Shown here piece by piece: positions 1 to 12,987 of a stretch of 64,000 nt of DNA (its first letter is position 1; each line of letters begins with the position of its first letter). The translations under genes were made by a program, and so were the position numbers. A model generated the notes under the pieces. The model ran no database searches. It saw only the letters and a program-made list of their open reading frames with translations, and was not told where the DNA came from. The DNA lies in contig JAGVVL010000022.1 of assembly GCA_018287875.1 (NCBI GenBank), positions 2,108,001 through 2,172,000 of the forward strand, written 5' to 3'. This DNA comes from Nigrospora sphaerica (taxonomy: Eukaryota; Ascomycota; Sordariomycetes; Amphisphaeriales; Apiosporaceae).

Positions 1-3000
1 AATGACAAAGCTACCGACAGGTACCTTTCGAGCTGGTTATGGCGATCGTCAGAAGTCTGGCTGTGCCGCGGTGCGGGGGTACATTAGACCTACTAAGTTA
101 GCTTCTCCCAGGAGGCCGCAGCGGAGAGCGCAGAAGAGGATGCAATAGGTCGACCGCGGTAGAGGAATAGCAGTGATCTACTTGCTGGAACGCGTAGGCG
201 ACTGGGCTGTCTGGTTGATGCCAAGGCAATCGGATTTGGAACCGAGCCTATGGGGATCGACGACGAGGGGAGGCAGACTGGCCTTCGAGACTCGTATACA
301 ATCCCAACCCGATGTATCCCGGGGGCTGGGCGTCCACGTCGGATGGGGAGAGCGGGTGGGCTGAAGCGGGGGTGTTGCTTTTTGGGGGAGGGGATTCGGC
401 AGTTGTCCTGGCGAGTCGAGGCGAGGGTGGCAGAGAGGGAGAAGAAACGACGACGGCAAGCCCCGTAGCGATCGGGATCAGACGGGATGGAGGAGAACAA
501 GAGACGGGCGCGGGCTTGGGTCCAAGACGATCTGACCGACCTGGAGGGAAAGATTGCGCGGTCTACGTGGTTCGGCGTTTATAATTAGGTGTCGACAGTG
601 GGAAGAACGAGTCATCCATTCCAGCTTCCCGGCCCGCGTGTGGAAGATTTGGATGTTTGGAGGACCCAGCTGCCCCTCTTTCCCCGACTTCGGATGACGG
701 CCGTCGCACGGTACCTTAGTTGCAGTAGCTACCCGGCCAAACGGCGAATTGAGTGTCAACGAGCCGGGATGCCCTTTGTTACAGGGCATCATCCATGTAC
801 ACCCGCCATGTCAGTTCGCGGCAGGTTGGTGATAGTGCTGCTAACGTTGGTGCGCATCCATGTTCCCTAGGAGGGCTTAGAACGTTCCGGCTCCCAGTAC
901 CTACAGTAGCTGGCAGCCCTGGCGTAATTGCGTACGACTCGAGGCGCAGCTACCCCAGACTCTGCGAGCTCTGCCCGTGGCCACGAAACGGCACCGCCGG
1001 GCGCCATGCGGGCGTCCCCCCCCCGGCAAAACGGCATGCCATAAATTCATCTCGACCCCATACCTATCGCGGCCGGGGTGACATCATTGCAGAGGACCTA
1101 AGGTACCTGGCTGGGGAGATGGAGGAGCGAGCATGGAGAGGGAAAAGAGCGGGTGGGAGAACGCGAGCGCGCCGCCCTACCGCTACCTGCCAGGGAAGGC
1201 ACGAGACGAGAAAGCACAAACTTAGCTGGATTTCGCAGCGTGGTAAGGTCATCCTAGTATGAGCGGGAGATAAGGGAGGAGGTACTCTTTTTTGCCCACC
1301 TCATGCTGACATAATAGGTACGTACTTGCTTTGCGAAGATTCGCAAGGCACCAGGGCCCAAAATGTCCAACCAGGTGGAAACGGCATCCACGAGACGCAC
1401 CACCCACATATCCATCGGGCATCTATCCATCTCATGTACTCCCCGTATGCACACCTCCCTCCCACCTTCCTCCGCGCACGAATAAGGTTCACTGCCTCCT
1501 CTTTCTTGACCGAGCCAAGTACGTACCTACTCATCTACCCTCCCAAGGTAGGTAGGCAAGGCACCAGAAAGGCATGCCTGATGTTGATCACAAATTGGGC
1601 ATATCCCGCGGAACACTCCCCGCCGTCGTTGCATCCCGAGGTCCTGACAGGGCGATACATCCCTCCTGTGACGCACCAACGCTACCTGCACCCGCGGCCA
1701 GTACTTGAAGCACCCGGCCGCCCAGGTACACCTATGTACTTGCCTCCGTACCTATCGAGGTGGCCCCTCGCGGTAGAAATCTATGGATGACGGGTGCTGG
1801 GCCCCTCAGCAAGCTGTGGATGGCCATGCGAGTAAGCAGCACGCTGGAACTCTCAGCGTCGTACTGCAGAGGAGGTGACCGCCCGTCACGTTCGGCGCCG
1901 GCGGCGCCGGCAATCCAAACAAATTCGGATCCAGTCCGGTCAAGGACGGAGGGATGGCCCTGGGACACCATCCTGGCAAGCTGAGCGCCGGCCCTAAGGG
2001 GCTCAGAAATCATGCCACTTCCTTTCCGCTGCGTTCGAGTAGCCCTGGCGAGCCCTGGTAGCCTCGCATAGGCCGCGGGAGACGATGCTCACAGGGGTAT
2101 AGTCGCTCCCAGCCGTTCACCTTGCGGCCCACCAGCCTCTAGCTGACGGCATGGACAAGTTGAACGCTTCAGCCGACCTTATCGTCGCCGGGTTCTAGAA
2201 TCCGTCAAGGACCCCCCCCCCCCCCCCCCCCCCCCTTGGGGCCGTGGGCAGCGAGGGCCCCAAAGTTGCAACTGCCGGGGCCGAGGGGGCACACGTACTC
2301 CATACGAACGACCTTGTTAGATGAGGTGGCAACCCCAAAAGGCCCGAACGGGTAATTTTGGGAGAGAGAAGCAGAGAGATGGCCTCGCCTCATAAATACA
2401 AGAGGCCTGCTCGGTACCGTACATACATACATATATAGCATCTCGCTCTTGATGTTCCATTGCGACCTTCTCTCCCCCTCCCCTTTCCACGCCGCCCTAC
2501 TTCGCCCGTCGTATTGGTAACGCCTGCCAGGCCCGGCCTCGACGTTAACAGATGCCACTTGGCTTGCGCCGTCCGACCCTCCGAGCCGCCCTTCCTTCCG
2601 AAACGATTCAGCATCCTTGATCGGATTCCCGCATAATCAGAGAATACAAGTTTTGCCGAATTAGTCGCTGGGCAATCGTGGCGGTTGAAGCTGAGGTTGA
2701 AGTTCTGGTGGTGGTTGTGGTGTTATTGGTGGTGGTGGTTTCGGTGCTGCTGCTGCTGCTTGCTGCTGCTCCCTTCTCGGTGTTGACGCTGCTTGCTGTA
2801 ATGCAGCCCAAGTGCCGAACCGTTCTCAATTGCCGGCGGCTGCAAAGCAAAAAGAAATGTCCGAGAGGAAGAGCGAGGCCGGCCCAGCTCGTCACTCCCA
2901 TTCCGCGCCTGCGGCAGCTTCTTTCCGTACGTCATTCCCTCGGTATCCTCCTAAACCTCTTCACCCTGGGCTCTCCGGCGTCGTTTTACCGTTCCTCCTC

Positions 3001-3312
3001 ATCGTCGTCAAGTCCACCTCGTTGCGCGTCCCCACTCGACCGACAGCCGCACGGGCAGACAGGCGACCTGCCGAGCTGAGCCGCGTCAATCGCAGACTAG
3101 ATTGAATAATCCTCGCCCCGTACCAGCAGCCAGCTGTTGGAACGCTTCTTTTGTGTAGCTCTTGGTGCTTCTGCCACTGCTTCTGCCGCCCCCTCTTTGC
3201 CCCTACAGCTCGCCGTTGCTTCTGTCGCCGTCGCTGTCGCCGCCGCCGTTGCCGCTGCTGTGCCACCAGCCACTGTTTGCATGCGCCGATTACACGCGAT
3301 AGCCCACGACTA
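1..3312. other. gene-poor stretch, no supported gene
   Basis: Short open frames occur on both strands but overlap one another, lack recognisable domains and are not joined by plausible splice sites. Visible structure is a run of 24 C at 2212-2235, GGT/CTG-rich simple sequence around 2690-2775 and a CGC/TGC-rich stretch at 3210-3265. The last few hundred bases probably hold the promoter and leader of the SDR-like gene starting at 3313. Confidence 0.6.
2212..2235. repeat. poly-C homopolymer, 24 nt
   Basis: An uninterrupted run of 24 cytosines followed by TTGGGG. Such a tract is prone to length error in sequencing and replication, so the exact length is uncertain. Confidence 0.9.
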
Positions 3313-4473
3313 ATGCCTAGTGCACCTGTAGCCACCCACAACTCGCCGCGTACATGGTTTCTGACCTCGTCTTTGACGCCCTTGTCTGTCCGATTGATCC
3401 GCCAACTACTCACTCACGGGGACTACGTCGTCGCGTGTCTGCCGCCGCACGAGGTCGAGCACGACGCTCGCAGCGCCGAGTTCCGTGAGCTGATACAGGA
3501 GTGCAAGAGCAACCGCAAGGACCGGGAGGGATGGAAGGACCGCATGCGCAGCATCCGCTGCGATGGCCGCATCATGGGCCAGTGCGGCGCCGCCATCGCC
3601 GAGGCCAGCGAGGCATTTGGCCGTATAGACATATTGCTTTGTTGCACATCTGAAGGTGAGCTCTAGGCGACACCGACGCCGCGACGGCGAGGCGCTGCCC
3701 ATCTGTTTCTCACGCCATGAATAGCTGTCGTAGGCACGGTCGAGGAGCTGTCCACGTCGCCCGCGACGCAGAACCTGGTGCGCGACCAGTTCGACACCAT
3801 CTTTTTTTCCCAGGTCAATTTCATCAAGGCCGCCCTGCCGCTGTTTCGCGCCCAGCACACTGGCCACATCATGATCCTCACGAGCATCGGTGGCCACATT
3901 GGCACCCCTGGCATGCCCATCTACACAGCAGCCACATGGGCGTTGGAGGGTTTCTGCGATTCACTGGCCTATGAGATTGCGCCTTTCAACATCAAGGTCA
4001 CCGTGGTACAGCCACACATGGAGGTGCAGTCGCTGACGAACAGCGTGGTCTTTGCCCCGCAGCTACCACAGTATGATGGCGACATCAACCCGGCGCCGAG
4101 CGTCCGGGACATGCTGAGTCACGTCCTTAACCTTAACGCCGAGACGGCGGTGGAGCCCTCGGAGACGGAAATTATCCAGCGCTACCCGAAATTGCCGAAC
4201 GCGTCCGTCGACCGGCTCGTTGGGGAGACCATCCTGGCCTTGACAGCCATTGGGGGGCACGAGAATCCACCGGCGCGCCACATTGTGGGCTTCGAGGGCG
4301 CCGAGGCCGTGAAAGAGAAGCTCAAGACGGTTACGGAGGAGCTGGAGGACTTTGTCGAGGCCAGCGTCTCGGTGGACATTTTCGAGACGGAGCTGAAGAC
4401 CGAGGCGAGGCAGGGCAAAGGCAAGGCGCCCGCGACAGGTGAGACAGCCGGTTCCAGCTCTACAGGGAATTGA
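3313..4473 (+). CDS. SDR-fold protein, probable pseudo-enzyme
   Basis: Two exons, 3313-3655 and 3725-4473, give 363 aa; the 69-nt intron (GTGAGC...ATAG) restores frame as CTSE-AVVGTVEEL. The protein has the classical short-chain dehydrogenase/reductase layout: an N-terminal beta-alpha unit (TWFLTSSLTPLSVRLIRQLL), an IDILLCC strand, then S168 in ILTSIGG and Y181 in IYTAATWALEG at the canonical spacing of 13. Two hallmarks are missing. The Gly-rich TGxxxGxG cofactor loop is TSSLTPLS, and the lysine four residues after the Tyr is T185. The C-terminal about 60 residues are charged and end in a Lys/Gly/Ser-rich tail. Fold assignment is firm. Loss of ordinary NAD(P)-dependent catalysis is inferred from the missing residues. 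The start is the first ATG that includes the first beta strand; an upstream in-frame Cys/Arg-rich stretch looks non-coding. Substrate and pathway are unknown. Confidence 0.85.
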
Positions 4474-5523
4474 CGGCTCCGAGACCAGGGGCCGTGGCTG
4501 TCGACTGTCGGTTGCCGGTTGCCGTCAGGCCATGGCCATGGCCATACTGCTGTTTGCAGCTGGAACCCAGGGGGGGCGGCATTTACGAGCGACGTGAATC
4601 TTTTCGGCATATCTATAGATACCATCTGCCACTGTCATAGGATACCCAAGATCTGCTACTTTCTACGGCCAGCTCTGGACTCCGTAGCCCGTGTGGAGGG
4701 ATGGGGCGCCTAAGTTGGCCACGCCGGCGCAGTTTTCTTGTCAAGCAAGCCTCATGCGCCATACATTGTACAAGGCGCCTCGTCCGTCGGCGCACACTCG
4801 TCAAGTACATACTTTACATACGCGGGCCTTCGTTAACGGAAGAAGCCGGGAAGAGCTGGCGGGGGTCTCGGGTTGCCGGTGCGTAGAAGCTCAAGAGAAT
4901 CTCGAAGGGACCCGGGCCGGATACTTACGTGAAAACAACACGAGCCGTGGACGGGACGACCCATCCGTCCATCATCCATGTCATGATTCCAGGACCCTGA
5001 TTAAGGTAAGCACGTACATCGTACTTAGCGAAGAGCTTGGACCAGGACCGAGAAACACAATTGCCGATTGGCTGCGCCTGCAGCCGGACTGCAAGGCTTC
5101 CCCCTAAGGAAAAAGGAAAGAGCTACACGGCACGCAGCAGCTCTACGCGGCTGGTCAGGTACTCTCCGATCCGTACCTCTCCAGATGCAGCATAGCCTAG
5201 CGTCACGGGCTCCCGTGCGAACTACTATCCTCCCCCAACGGCTGCCATTCCGTGTGTACGCAAAGAAGTACACACGTGTGCCGTACGAAGATTCGTCTCA
5301 ACACCACGATCCGCACCCGTGACCGCCATCGCCCCATCGCCCCGGCCCGACCGACGACGACGTCTGAGACGGCCCGCCGGCCCATGAACGCGAGTCTCGG
5401 CCACGGCTCGTGCTGACCGCCTGCGCCCTGCTATCCCATGTTCGCGCGCGCCATGCATGTAGTCGCCTTATGACGCCCACAGCCATTGCGTAGCCTTACG
5501 ATTCTCTACACCCCCATGACAGC
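4474..5523. other. intergenic region between SDR-like gene and TRS120
   Basis: About 1.05 kb with no supportable gene. It must hold the 3' end of the SDR-like transcript and the promoter of the Trs120 gene. No clear TATA box close to the Trs120 start was recognised. Confidence 0.6.
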
Positions 5524-8500
5524 ATGGGCCTGGACGCCCTGGTGCCCATCGCCCCGGCGAGGGTGCGCGCTCTAGTGCTGCCCGTCGGCCAGATCAAGCA
5601 GGACCGCTTTCTCTCCTTTGTCGACCGCCTTCGCCAGGAGCATGTCTGCCACCTTCGCGACATCAGCGCCGATAGCCGGCCTAACCGAAGTCAGTCGCGT
5701 CGCCTTGTCACCACCAGCTTGGTCCGCAGGAGACTAACGCCGCGTGCCCTGCAGACAAGTTCTCGCCCCTGGCCTTCCCCGACGGAGCCCTCCTCTACGA
5801 CCTCGTCACCTACGTGCCGCCCCCTTCGCACCTCGCCCTGTCCCCCTTCGACCTCTACCGCGAGCCCTTCACCGTCATCGCCATCGCCGATGGCGCCGAG
5901 CTCGAGAATGCCGCCTTCAGCAAGCGGCAGTCGGTCAATGGCCACGCCCCGACCGTGACTGAGAGCAACATCCGCTCACTGTACCAAGAGTTGGAGGACG
6001 TGCGGGACTCGCACGGCCAAGCCCTCACCCACCAGGTCATTATCTTCGACTACGAACCCGCGCCCGACTGCGAAATCCATATACCCGAAGGCATCAAGAC
6101 GGTGCCCCCCGAGGACAAGTCGGTCGTTACCACCATCAAGACCATCATGTGCGACATCTCGTCGCTGCTGCTCGGCGAGATGACCGAGCTGGCCAAGTCC
6201 TTTGAGGGCAAGACGGCCATTGAAACGCCGGGCCATGCGCCGGGATCCGCCAATGGCCAGCCCTGGGCTACCGACGACAACCCCATGTCGCGGCGCAATT
6301 CGCAGTTCGCGCTCCCCTCCATCACGCGATCTGTGTCCTCGAGCGGGGCTCTGGATAAGAACCAGTCGCGCATGTCCATGCCCGTTCCCTCCAAGGGGCT
6401 GCCTTTTGGCTCGGGCAGTCCAACGCCCACCGGCCGCCCGGCGACCTCTGCGCGTAGCGGCCTGTCCAGCCCGCCGACCAACTTTGATGACGCGGCCAAC
6501 GGCGAATCGGGCAGCCCCGAACGCGCGCGGCCAGGTACGTCGGAGGGCGTCAAAACGGTAAAAGAAAGTCGCTTCTCCATCCAGGGCTTCGGGCCCGGTG
6601 GTGCCAGTGAGAGGTGGCGCAACAAGGGAAAGGGGCGCGTCCTGATCGTGGTCGGCTCCATGTACTTGCAAGCCGGTCGCTGGACAGACGCGCTCAAGGA
6701 GTTGATCGAGGGAACCTCGGTCGCCAAGTCCCTCAATGACCACATCTGGCACGGAAAGGGCCTTGAGCTGGTCACCATTTGCTTGTTTCTCCTTGGCTGG
6801 GCGGGCATTGAGTTTCAGGTGCCTTCGGTTTGTTGGTCGGCCGAGAAGTCGAACAAATCGGCCGATACTGAGGACGTCGACCCAAAACAACCCGCCGGCC
6901 TGCGTCATCTCCAGAGTCTCCTCCCAGAGTTATCTGAGAGAATCATCGGGCTATACTCCCGCGTTTCCGGTGAACAACTGCCCCCGTTCCCGCTGTCCGA
7001 GACAATTATTAGGCTGTGTAGTATACTCTCGGCCATGAACGCTTGCGACGGCAAACTGGACCAGAGGTGTCTGGAAATGATTGTTCTTGGAAAGCTCCCC
7101 CCCACGCCGTTGACGACGTCTCCCAAGCCCCTCGTCACGCCGTCGCGCATCTACATTACCAATCTGCTCTTCAAAGCTTTCCCTTCCACGACACCAGAAA
7201 TGCTGACCACAGTGGACCGGGCTATTATCCTCAGCGGTATTTCGGCGGTACTGGGGACTGTTGGCTACCACAGGAAAAAGGTCATGGTGATCCGAGAGCT
7301 GGTCTCGGTGCTCATCGGCGGCTTGGTTGAGGCGCGTACGCGGGGTGCCGCCGAGGTTGGTATACATCCCGCAGCGGGCCTGGTGGCACTCGATGCGGTC
7401 AACGGACATAACAACGGGGCCGGTGCTCTCGAGCTCGGCGAGGGAGACATTGAGTACGGCATCGATGCCTTCCTGGGTCTCCTATGTCAGACCTACGGGG
7501 CTGTGGGCTTCAACGGTGCCGACCCGATCCCTGCGACGGCCAAGGAGGCCGGCTTCGACGACAGTGATACTGGCGTCATCGCCCGGATCCAGCGCCAATC
7601 TAAGGCTAGGAGTTTTGGCATGCAAAAAATCAAGCTCAACATCCTCCGGGCCGGCATCAACTTCTCGGAGGCCCTCCCGGACTTCCATGGCGTACTCAGG
7701 TTTTCAAGTGACCTGCTGCGCACTGCCGGAAGCGGTGTTGCTCCCGGGCCGCGGCGCGAGGATGCCGCCCCCAGTATTTCGCGCGACGAGCAGCTTCGCT
7801 TAGCTACCAACATATCTAAGACGTCGAGTCTCGCTGGGCGACTGGGCATCGGGCACATTGCAGCGGAGTATTGGGACGAGTTCTTGATACGCGGCATCAC
7901 TCTGGACCCGCTGCCCGCGCCGCGAGCACCGGTGCCACACGCCAAAAGTGTGCTTCCGGGTGCGAACGCGGTGCGCACATCGCAGGATGTCAACCCATTC
8001 ATCTATAATCCGTTTGTGCGGGCGCCCAACAAGGCCGTCATCGAACGGACGCTTGTCAGCGACGAGGCAGCCGTCTTCCGGGTCACCCTCCAGAACCCCT
8101 ACGAGATGGATCTCGACATCGAGAGCATTAGGCTGGATACGGAAGGGGCAGCTTTTGAGTCGGCTGTTGAGAGCACCGTCATCGGCCCCTATCGAACACA
8201 AATTCTAAAGGTCGGAGGTACACCCAAGGAGGCCGGCGCTTTGAAGGTGACGGGTGCCGTGGTGAAAGTCCGAGGCTGCCGCGAGCGGAGGTTTCCCGTG
8301 TTCCCCCAGCCATGGGCGGCGGACACAGAACTCAAAATCAAGGGAATCGGTCTATCGTCGCTCGAGAAGAACAAAACGCTGCCGGATCCGGGGCCGCCGT
8401 TGAAGCCAGAAAGTATCAGCTTGAACGCTATCTCGGCGCAGCCGCTACTGATCGTCAAGTCTACGTCGCTTGCCCAGTCCGCTGTGATGGTGTTGGAGGG

Positions 8501-9926
8501 CGAACGACAGGTCTTTTCCGTCACATTACAGAACCTTTCAACTGATACTCCAGCCGATCTCCTCCTTTTCTCCTTCCAAGACTCCACCCAGGGCCCGGTA
8601 CACACGGCAATTACCAACCGCGACGCGACAGCGGCCGAGTTATACGAGTGCGAGTTGATCTTGGCTAAAAGACAGGCTCTCCGTCACCGCAAGGTTGATG
8701 ACGCCGAGCGATACATTCCACCTGGTGGCACAAAGACATTCGAGTTCGAGATTCTGGGCAAGCCGGGGCTGACCAGCGGCACCATTCAAGTTGATTACGC
8801 CCATCTGGGTGTGCCACAGGACGAGATCGAGGCCCAGTTCTACACACGTCAAGTCTGCCTGGAGCTGGCCGTGACGGTCAATGCCAGCGTGGAACTTGCC
8901 CGTCTGGATATCTTACCCATCCAGGGTGAAGTGCCGAAACCGCTTTGGAACCGGCTGGGGGCACCTGCATCCGAGTCTGACCCCATCTCGGATCCCGACT
9001 CTGTGCTGGATTCAGAGAAGTACTGCCTCCTAGTGCTGGACTTTCGGAATGCGTGGCCGAGGGACATGCTTGTGCATCTCGAAGGCGAAGGTGGCTTCAG
9101 GATCGAGGAGCACATTCTGCCGGGGAATACGAACCGAGTGGTATTCCCCGTGCCTCGGGTCTACTTGGAAGACCCGCACGCCAGCATTCCGGCGCTCAAC
9201 CCGTCGCGGCAGCGGCAGTTTGTGGTAAGTACCAGCAAGATTACGCCCGAGACGGAGCGTGCCAACCGCGAATCCTTCTGGTTCCGGGAAAAGATCCTCG
9301 AATCGCTTAAGGGCGGCTGGAAAACCCTTTCCGGGCCTCGCAAGGAAGGCTATATCGAGCTCCGCGGCATTCGTCTGTCGCCCCGCATGATCGATGCCGT
9401 CAAGATAGACGAGGTTGGCATTGACATATCGGTTACGTCGCCCGGTTCGCCCGCTGCGCCTGCCTCGCCGAGCCATGATAGCACCGTCTATGTCAATAAT
9501 TTTCTACAAGTCAAGGTGCGGCTTACGAACCGCACGACGCAGCCCATCTACCCGACTCTCCGGCTTATGCCTGCGCTCTGTCACCGGCCACTGAATGTTG
9601 CGCTTGACTACACGCGCAAAATAGCGTGGAATGGCACATTACAACAGTTTCTTCCGCTCTTGGATGCGCATGCTACTGCCGAGTTGTCCTTGGGGGTGAC
9701 GGCGCTCTGCCGAGGAGAGTTTGAGATGATGGCCAGCGTCGAGGAAACGAGGCTATGGACCTCGCCCGACGAGGATGAGGCCGAGAGGAAGAAGAAGGAG
9801 GGGGATAGACAGAGGTCCGATACCCAAATCATGATGGATGCCTTGCTTGGGGCCAAGGAGAGACGGATATGGCATTCGAGGCACCGTTACCTGGTACGCG
9901 TGCTGGACTGCGAGGATGACGACTGA
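5524..9926 (+). CDS. TRS120: TRAPPII complex subunit Trs120 (TRAPPC9 family)
   Basis: Exons 5524-5689 and 5755-9926 give 1445 aa. The intron (GTCAGT...TGCAG, 65 nt) joins RPNR to NKFSPLAFP, matching the start of fungal Trs120 (called HypA in Aspergillus). Trs120 is a specific subunit of TRAPPII, the guanine-exchange factor complex that activates Ypt31/Rab11-type GTPases at the late Golgi and supports polarised hyphal growth. Visible landmarks are the N-terminal IAPARVRALVLPVGQIKQDRFLSF segment, PPPSHLALSPFDLYREP, a Ser/Pro/Gly-rich insert at about residues 165-260, a helical middle (GRWTDALKELIEGTSVAKS; LPELSERIIGLYSRV) and C-terminal beta-sandwich-like segments (VFRVTLQNPYEMDLDIESIRL; VFSVTLQNLSTDTPADLLLFSF). 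Length fits fungal orthologues. The start is the ATG that gives the conserved N-terminus. The GT donor is GTCAGT, slightly non-consensus. The long second exon has no frame break. Confidence 0.95.
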
Positions 9927-11413
9927 GTCGATGCTTCCAGGGCACCGACTGCGGGACACCGGATGATGCCTCGTTGCCGTGCCGATGTGTACAGTACCCA
10001 GGTAGTGGAGCGGTACTGGGTCTTCAGAGGCCGCTCCAAGTGATGCAACAACCAACAGGCAACACCGAATTCCCCCCCAATGGGTTGATGTCCAACATTG
10101 ACGCGACGGTCGAGAGAATGGTTGGTGGTGCTGGTGCACGATAGAACCCCCTCGGCACAGGAACAAACACCTGTCGATCTTTTGGCCGAGGCGCGCAAAG
10201 AAAGGGGTTCTGCTTTCCAGGGGATACTGCAGAGAAGCCTCTTGCTGGAGCTGGGAAACCTGCGGCGGATTAGGCCCTGCCGTCTGCGCCGTCCTGGGCG
10301 GTTTGCTCCTGGTTTTATGAAAAGAAACAGCGCTGATGATACCCTTGTACGCTTCGGCAACTCAACCGAATACCGCCAAGCCATCGAATAGGCACGGTTG
10401 AAGGCCCTTGCCGGCGGTGTTCGAGTCTTCCTGGTTTCCCGGGCATGCGCTGTCGGAACATGGGAACGCCCTCTTCTCGGCACAAAATCAAGACAGGACA
10501 AAAGTAGAGCAGGTGCAGGCAGACACATGGATCCCTGTCATCGACAAAGGGGCACTTGGAACAGCGGCCTGTGCTTTCCCTTCCAAAGAAATATTTGCAC
10601 GCCCCAGGCCAGGCTCTCTGAATGTGCTTATCTGCAAGCACGCTGAGACCCTATTACATCAATGAATCAACAGAGCTCACCGGGGCTCTCCTGAGATCTC
10701 CCGTCTCTGTTCTCTCAGCTGTTCCCGGGTGTTCACCTGCACATGCGTGTCTACGCTCCGCAACCCCCGCCAATTCTACAACCTGGTCGCATTGTGTGCC
10801 TCTCTTCTGTGATGAGCCTTTGGGTTAGTCGCCTATCGGTACAACCATTGACCACAAGCGGAGATGGGATGGCAACCGTGTATAAAGTTGCTACTCCAGC
10901 CGGCGCTGAAGTAGAGGGTGACATGGTTTTATCCACTCTCCCTCTCCTACTATCTCGCTTCAAGCCAGCAGCGTTAACGGGTGACGTAACGAGGCTTGCC
11001 GCGCACTTTCGAATAGACGATTTCCGGAACACATATCACTCGCCGTCCAAAGTGGCCCGGGCAGTCCGACGCAAGCCGCGGGGCAGGCCAAAGCGGTTTC
11101 GAAATATCGAAATAAAGAAGATCAGTCGCGACAAGCCGGCTGCCGTCCACGCACACAGGGGCCGCGCTCCATCATGGGGAGGGGACGGCGCAACCGCGGC
11201 CGCCGTCCTCGCAACGGCCATGCGTACACGGGGGACCCAGGCGATGGCTCTGCCATGACGGAACCGGGCCAGAACAACTGCGGTTCCATGGCGCAGGATC
11301 ACCAGTACTCAGGCAGTGCCCCCCGCGGCCGCCGACGTAGGGATGGCCGTGTAGGCGGAATACGGTACGAAGGCCGCCCGGCCCGGCGCCCCTTCCACGG
11401 TATCTACACTTAA
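9927..11413. other. intergenic, no supported gene
   Basis: About 1.5 kb downstream of TRS120. A 171-codon frame at 10743-11258 (+) has no recognisable domain, and its second half is low-complexity Arg/Ala-rich. I do not annotate it. Confidence 0.5.
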
Positions 11414-12207
11414 CCTTACGCCGAGGATGTAGCCGAGTTCAACGTGGCCGAGTTCGATGTGGTACTGTCGGCGGTGGAGCCGCACCCGCTCGGCGGCCCG
11501 GGGGCGGACGACGTTAGCGCCCCCGCCGCCTTCTGGGACGACCCCTTCGCCGGACTCTTCTTCCCGGGCACCGCTGCCGCCGGAGCGGGCCACGACGGCC
11601 ACTCCCGCCACACCCACGGCGACGGCGCTGCCCCGCCGAACCGCCGCTGCGCCGAGTGCGGCAGCGCGCACAAGGCGGACCTGCGGCTGCGCGACCTCGC
11701 GTTGCAGAGCCTCGAGCGTGCGCGCCGCCTGCTGCTCATATGAAGCGGAGAGACCGGCGCGCCCTGGATGGACCTCGCCGCCGACGAGATGGACTGGCAG
11801 CCCGAGCCGCTGATCCGCGTGCTCCTGCTGCCCCCGCCGGCCCCTGCCGCGAGGGAGGCGCCGATAGCCACGACGGGCACCAGCCCGGCACGCCCGGCGT
11901 GCCCGTGACGGGCGCCCACCAGCGCATCGCCGCCTACATGGCGGCGCGCGCGCTACAAGGCCACCCGTCCCCCCGGCCATTGCTGCTACCGTCGGGGCCG
12001 CCACCTCCTCCCTACGACGCCTCGGTGCCCCTTCCCACGCACCACACCCCGCAACAGCCGCTCCTCGGGCCCCCCGCCGAAGGCACTAGCGTCGTCGTCG
12101 GCGTGGCCGGCGCCCGCAGCGGCCAACGACGAGCATGGCGAGCCGGGTCCGTGGTTGGCCCCGCCCCGGTCCTCCGTATGGTCCTTACTGACGTGGGCGC
12201 AGATTGA
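11414..12207 (+). pseudogene. broken GC-rich ORF of unknown function (probable relic)
   Basis: One frame reads protein-like from 11414 (AEDVAEFNVAEFDVVLSAV, then a Cys pair in RRCAECGSAHKADLRLRDL) to a TGA at 11741-11743. The same frame then continues plausibly (SGETGAPWMDLAADEMDW, then QPEPLIRVLLLPPP) to another stop near 11907. The neighbouring frame takes over (VTGAHQRIAAYMAARALQG, then PPPPPYDASVPLPTHH) until about 12207. No intron with GT..AG and a length above about 45 nt removes the first stop or the frame switch. I therefore call it a degraded gene; missed exons, sequence errors or chance GC-rich frames remain possible. No family is recognised. Confidence 0.35.
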
Positions 12208-12987
12208 GAGAGTGAGCAGTTGATCCCTGTGGCCTGGAATTCCCCGACATTGCAATTAGGAAGTGGCTATGAGACCGAAAGAAACCGGCGGACGGCTTGA
12301 GCTTCGCCGGAAGAGAGACGGAGAGGCCGGCCTGACAGGCGTACTACCTTTTTGGTGGGTGGGGAAAAAGAAGAGTCATCATCCGAGTGGCGGTCGAGGC
12401 CACGGAAAGCCTGACGCGGTTCGACAAATCCCCAAGGACGGGCCGGCAGGGGTTTGATGATGGGAACTCGGGACACATCAGGACGGCTGTAGTGATTTCG
12501 TCATGGCCGTGGGGGGTGGGGACAACGTGAAATTTGCAACATGACAAGGGAATAGAGTCGGATTATGCCGAAGCACGAGCTTTTTACCTTGACAAAGACC
12601 CCCTGGATGAAGGGGCTTTTGGCAAGTACCGAACGCAAGCATCAATATACGCGCCCCCAGAACAATCAGCGTGCATGCTAGACATTGATAGAATTTGACG
12701 TTGCTCTCCCACGAGCCATGTGACGAAAGCCACGGGCCCGCTACTTTACATGTGCGTGGTATCAGCCTGTTCGTGACGCCCGTTTCCCATTAATGCTGCA
12801 CAGAAAAGATGACTTAAAGAAGCAAAAGCAGACCCCTTTTTCCCTAACGCCGAGTTCGCCGGTGCGTGATGGAGGATTGCCCATCCAGCCGCCATGAGTA
12901 TTGCACACTTGACCTCTAAATCAGGGCAATGTAACCAATCCTATCCCCATCCTCCCGCTGTCCCCTTTTCCGCGCATGCCTGCGCGT
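12208..12987. other. intergenic between the broken ORF and NOP1
   Basis: About 780 nt without a supportable gene; it probably contains the 3' untranslated region of the NOP1 gene, which reads toward it from the right. Confidence 0.6.
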
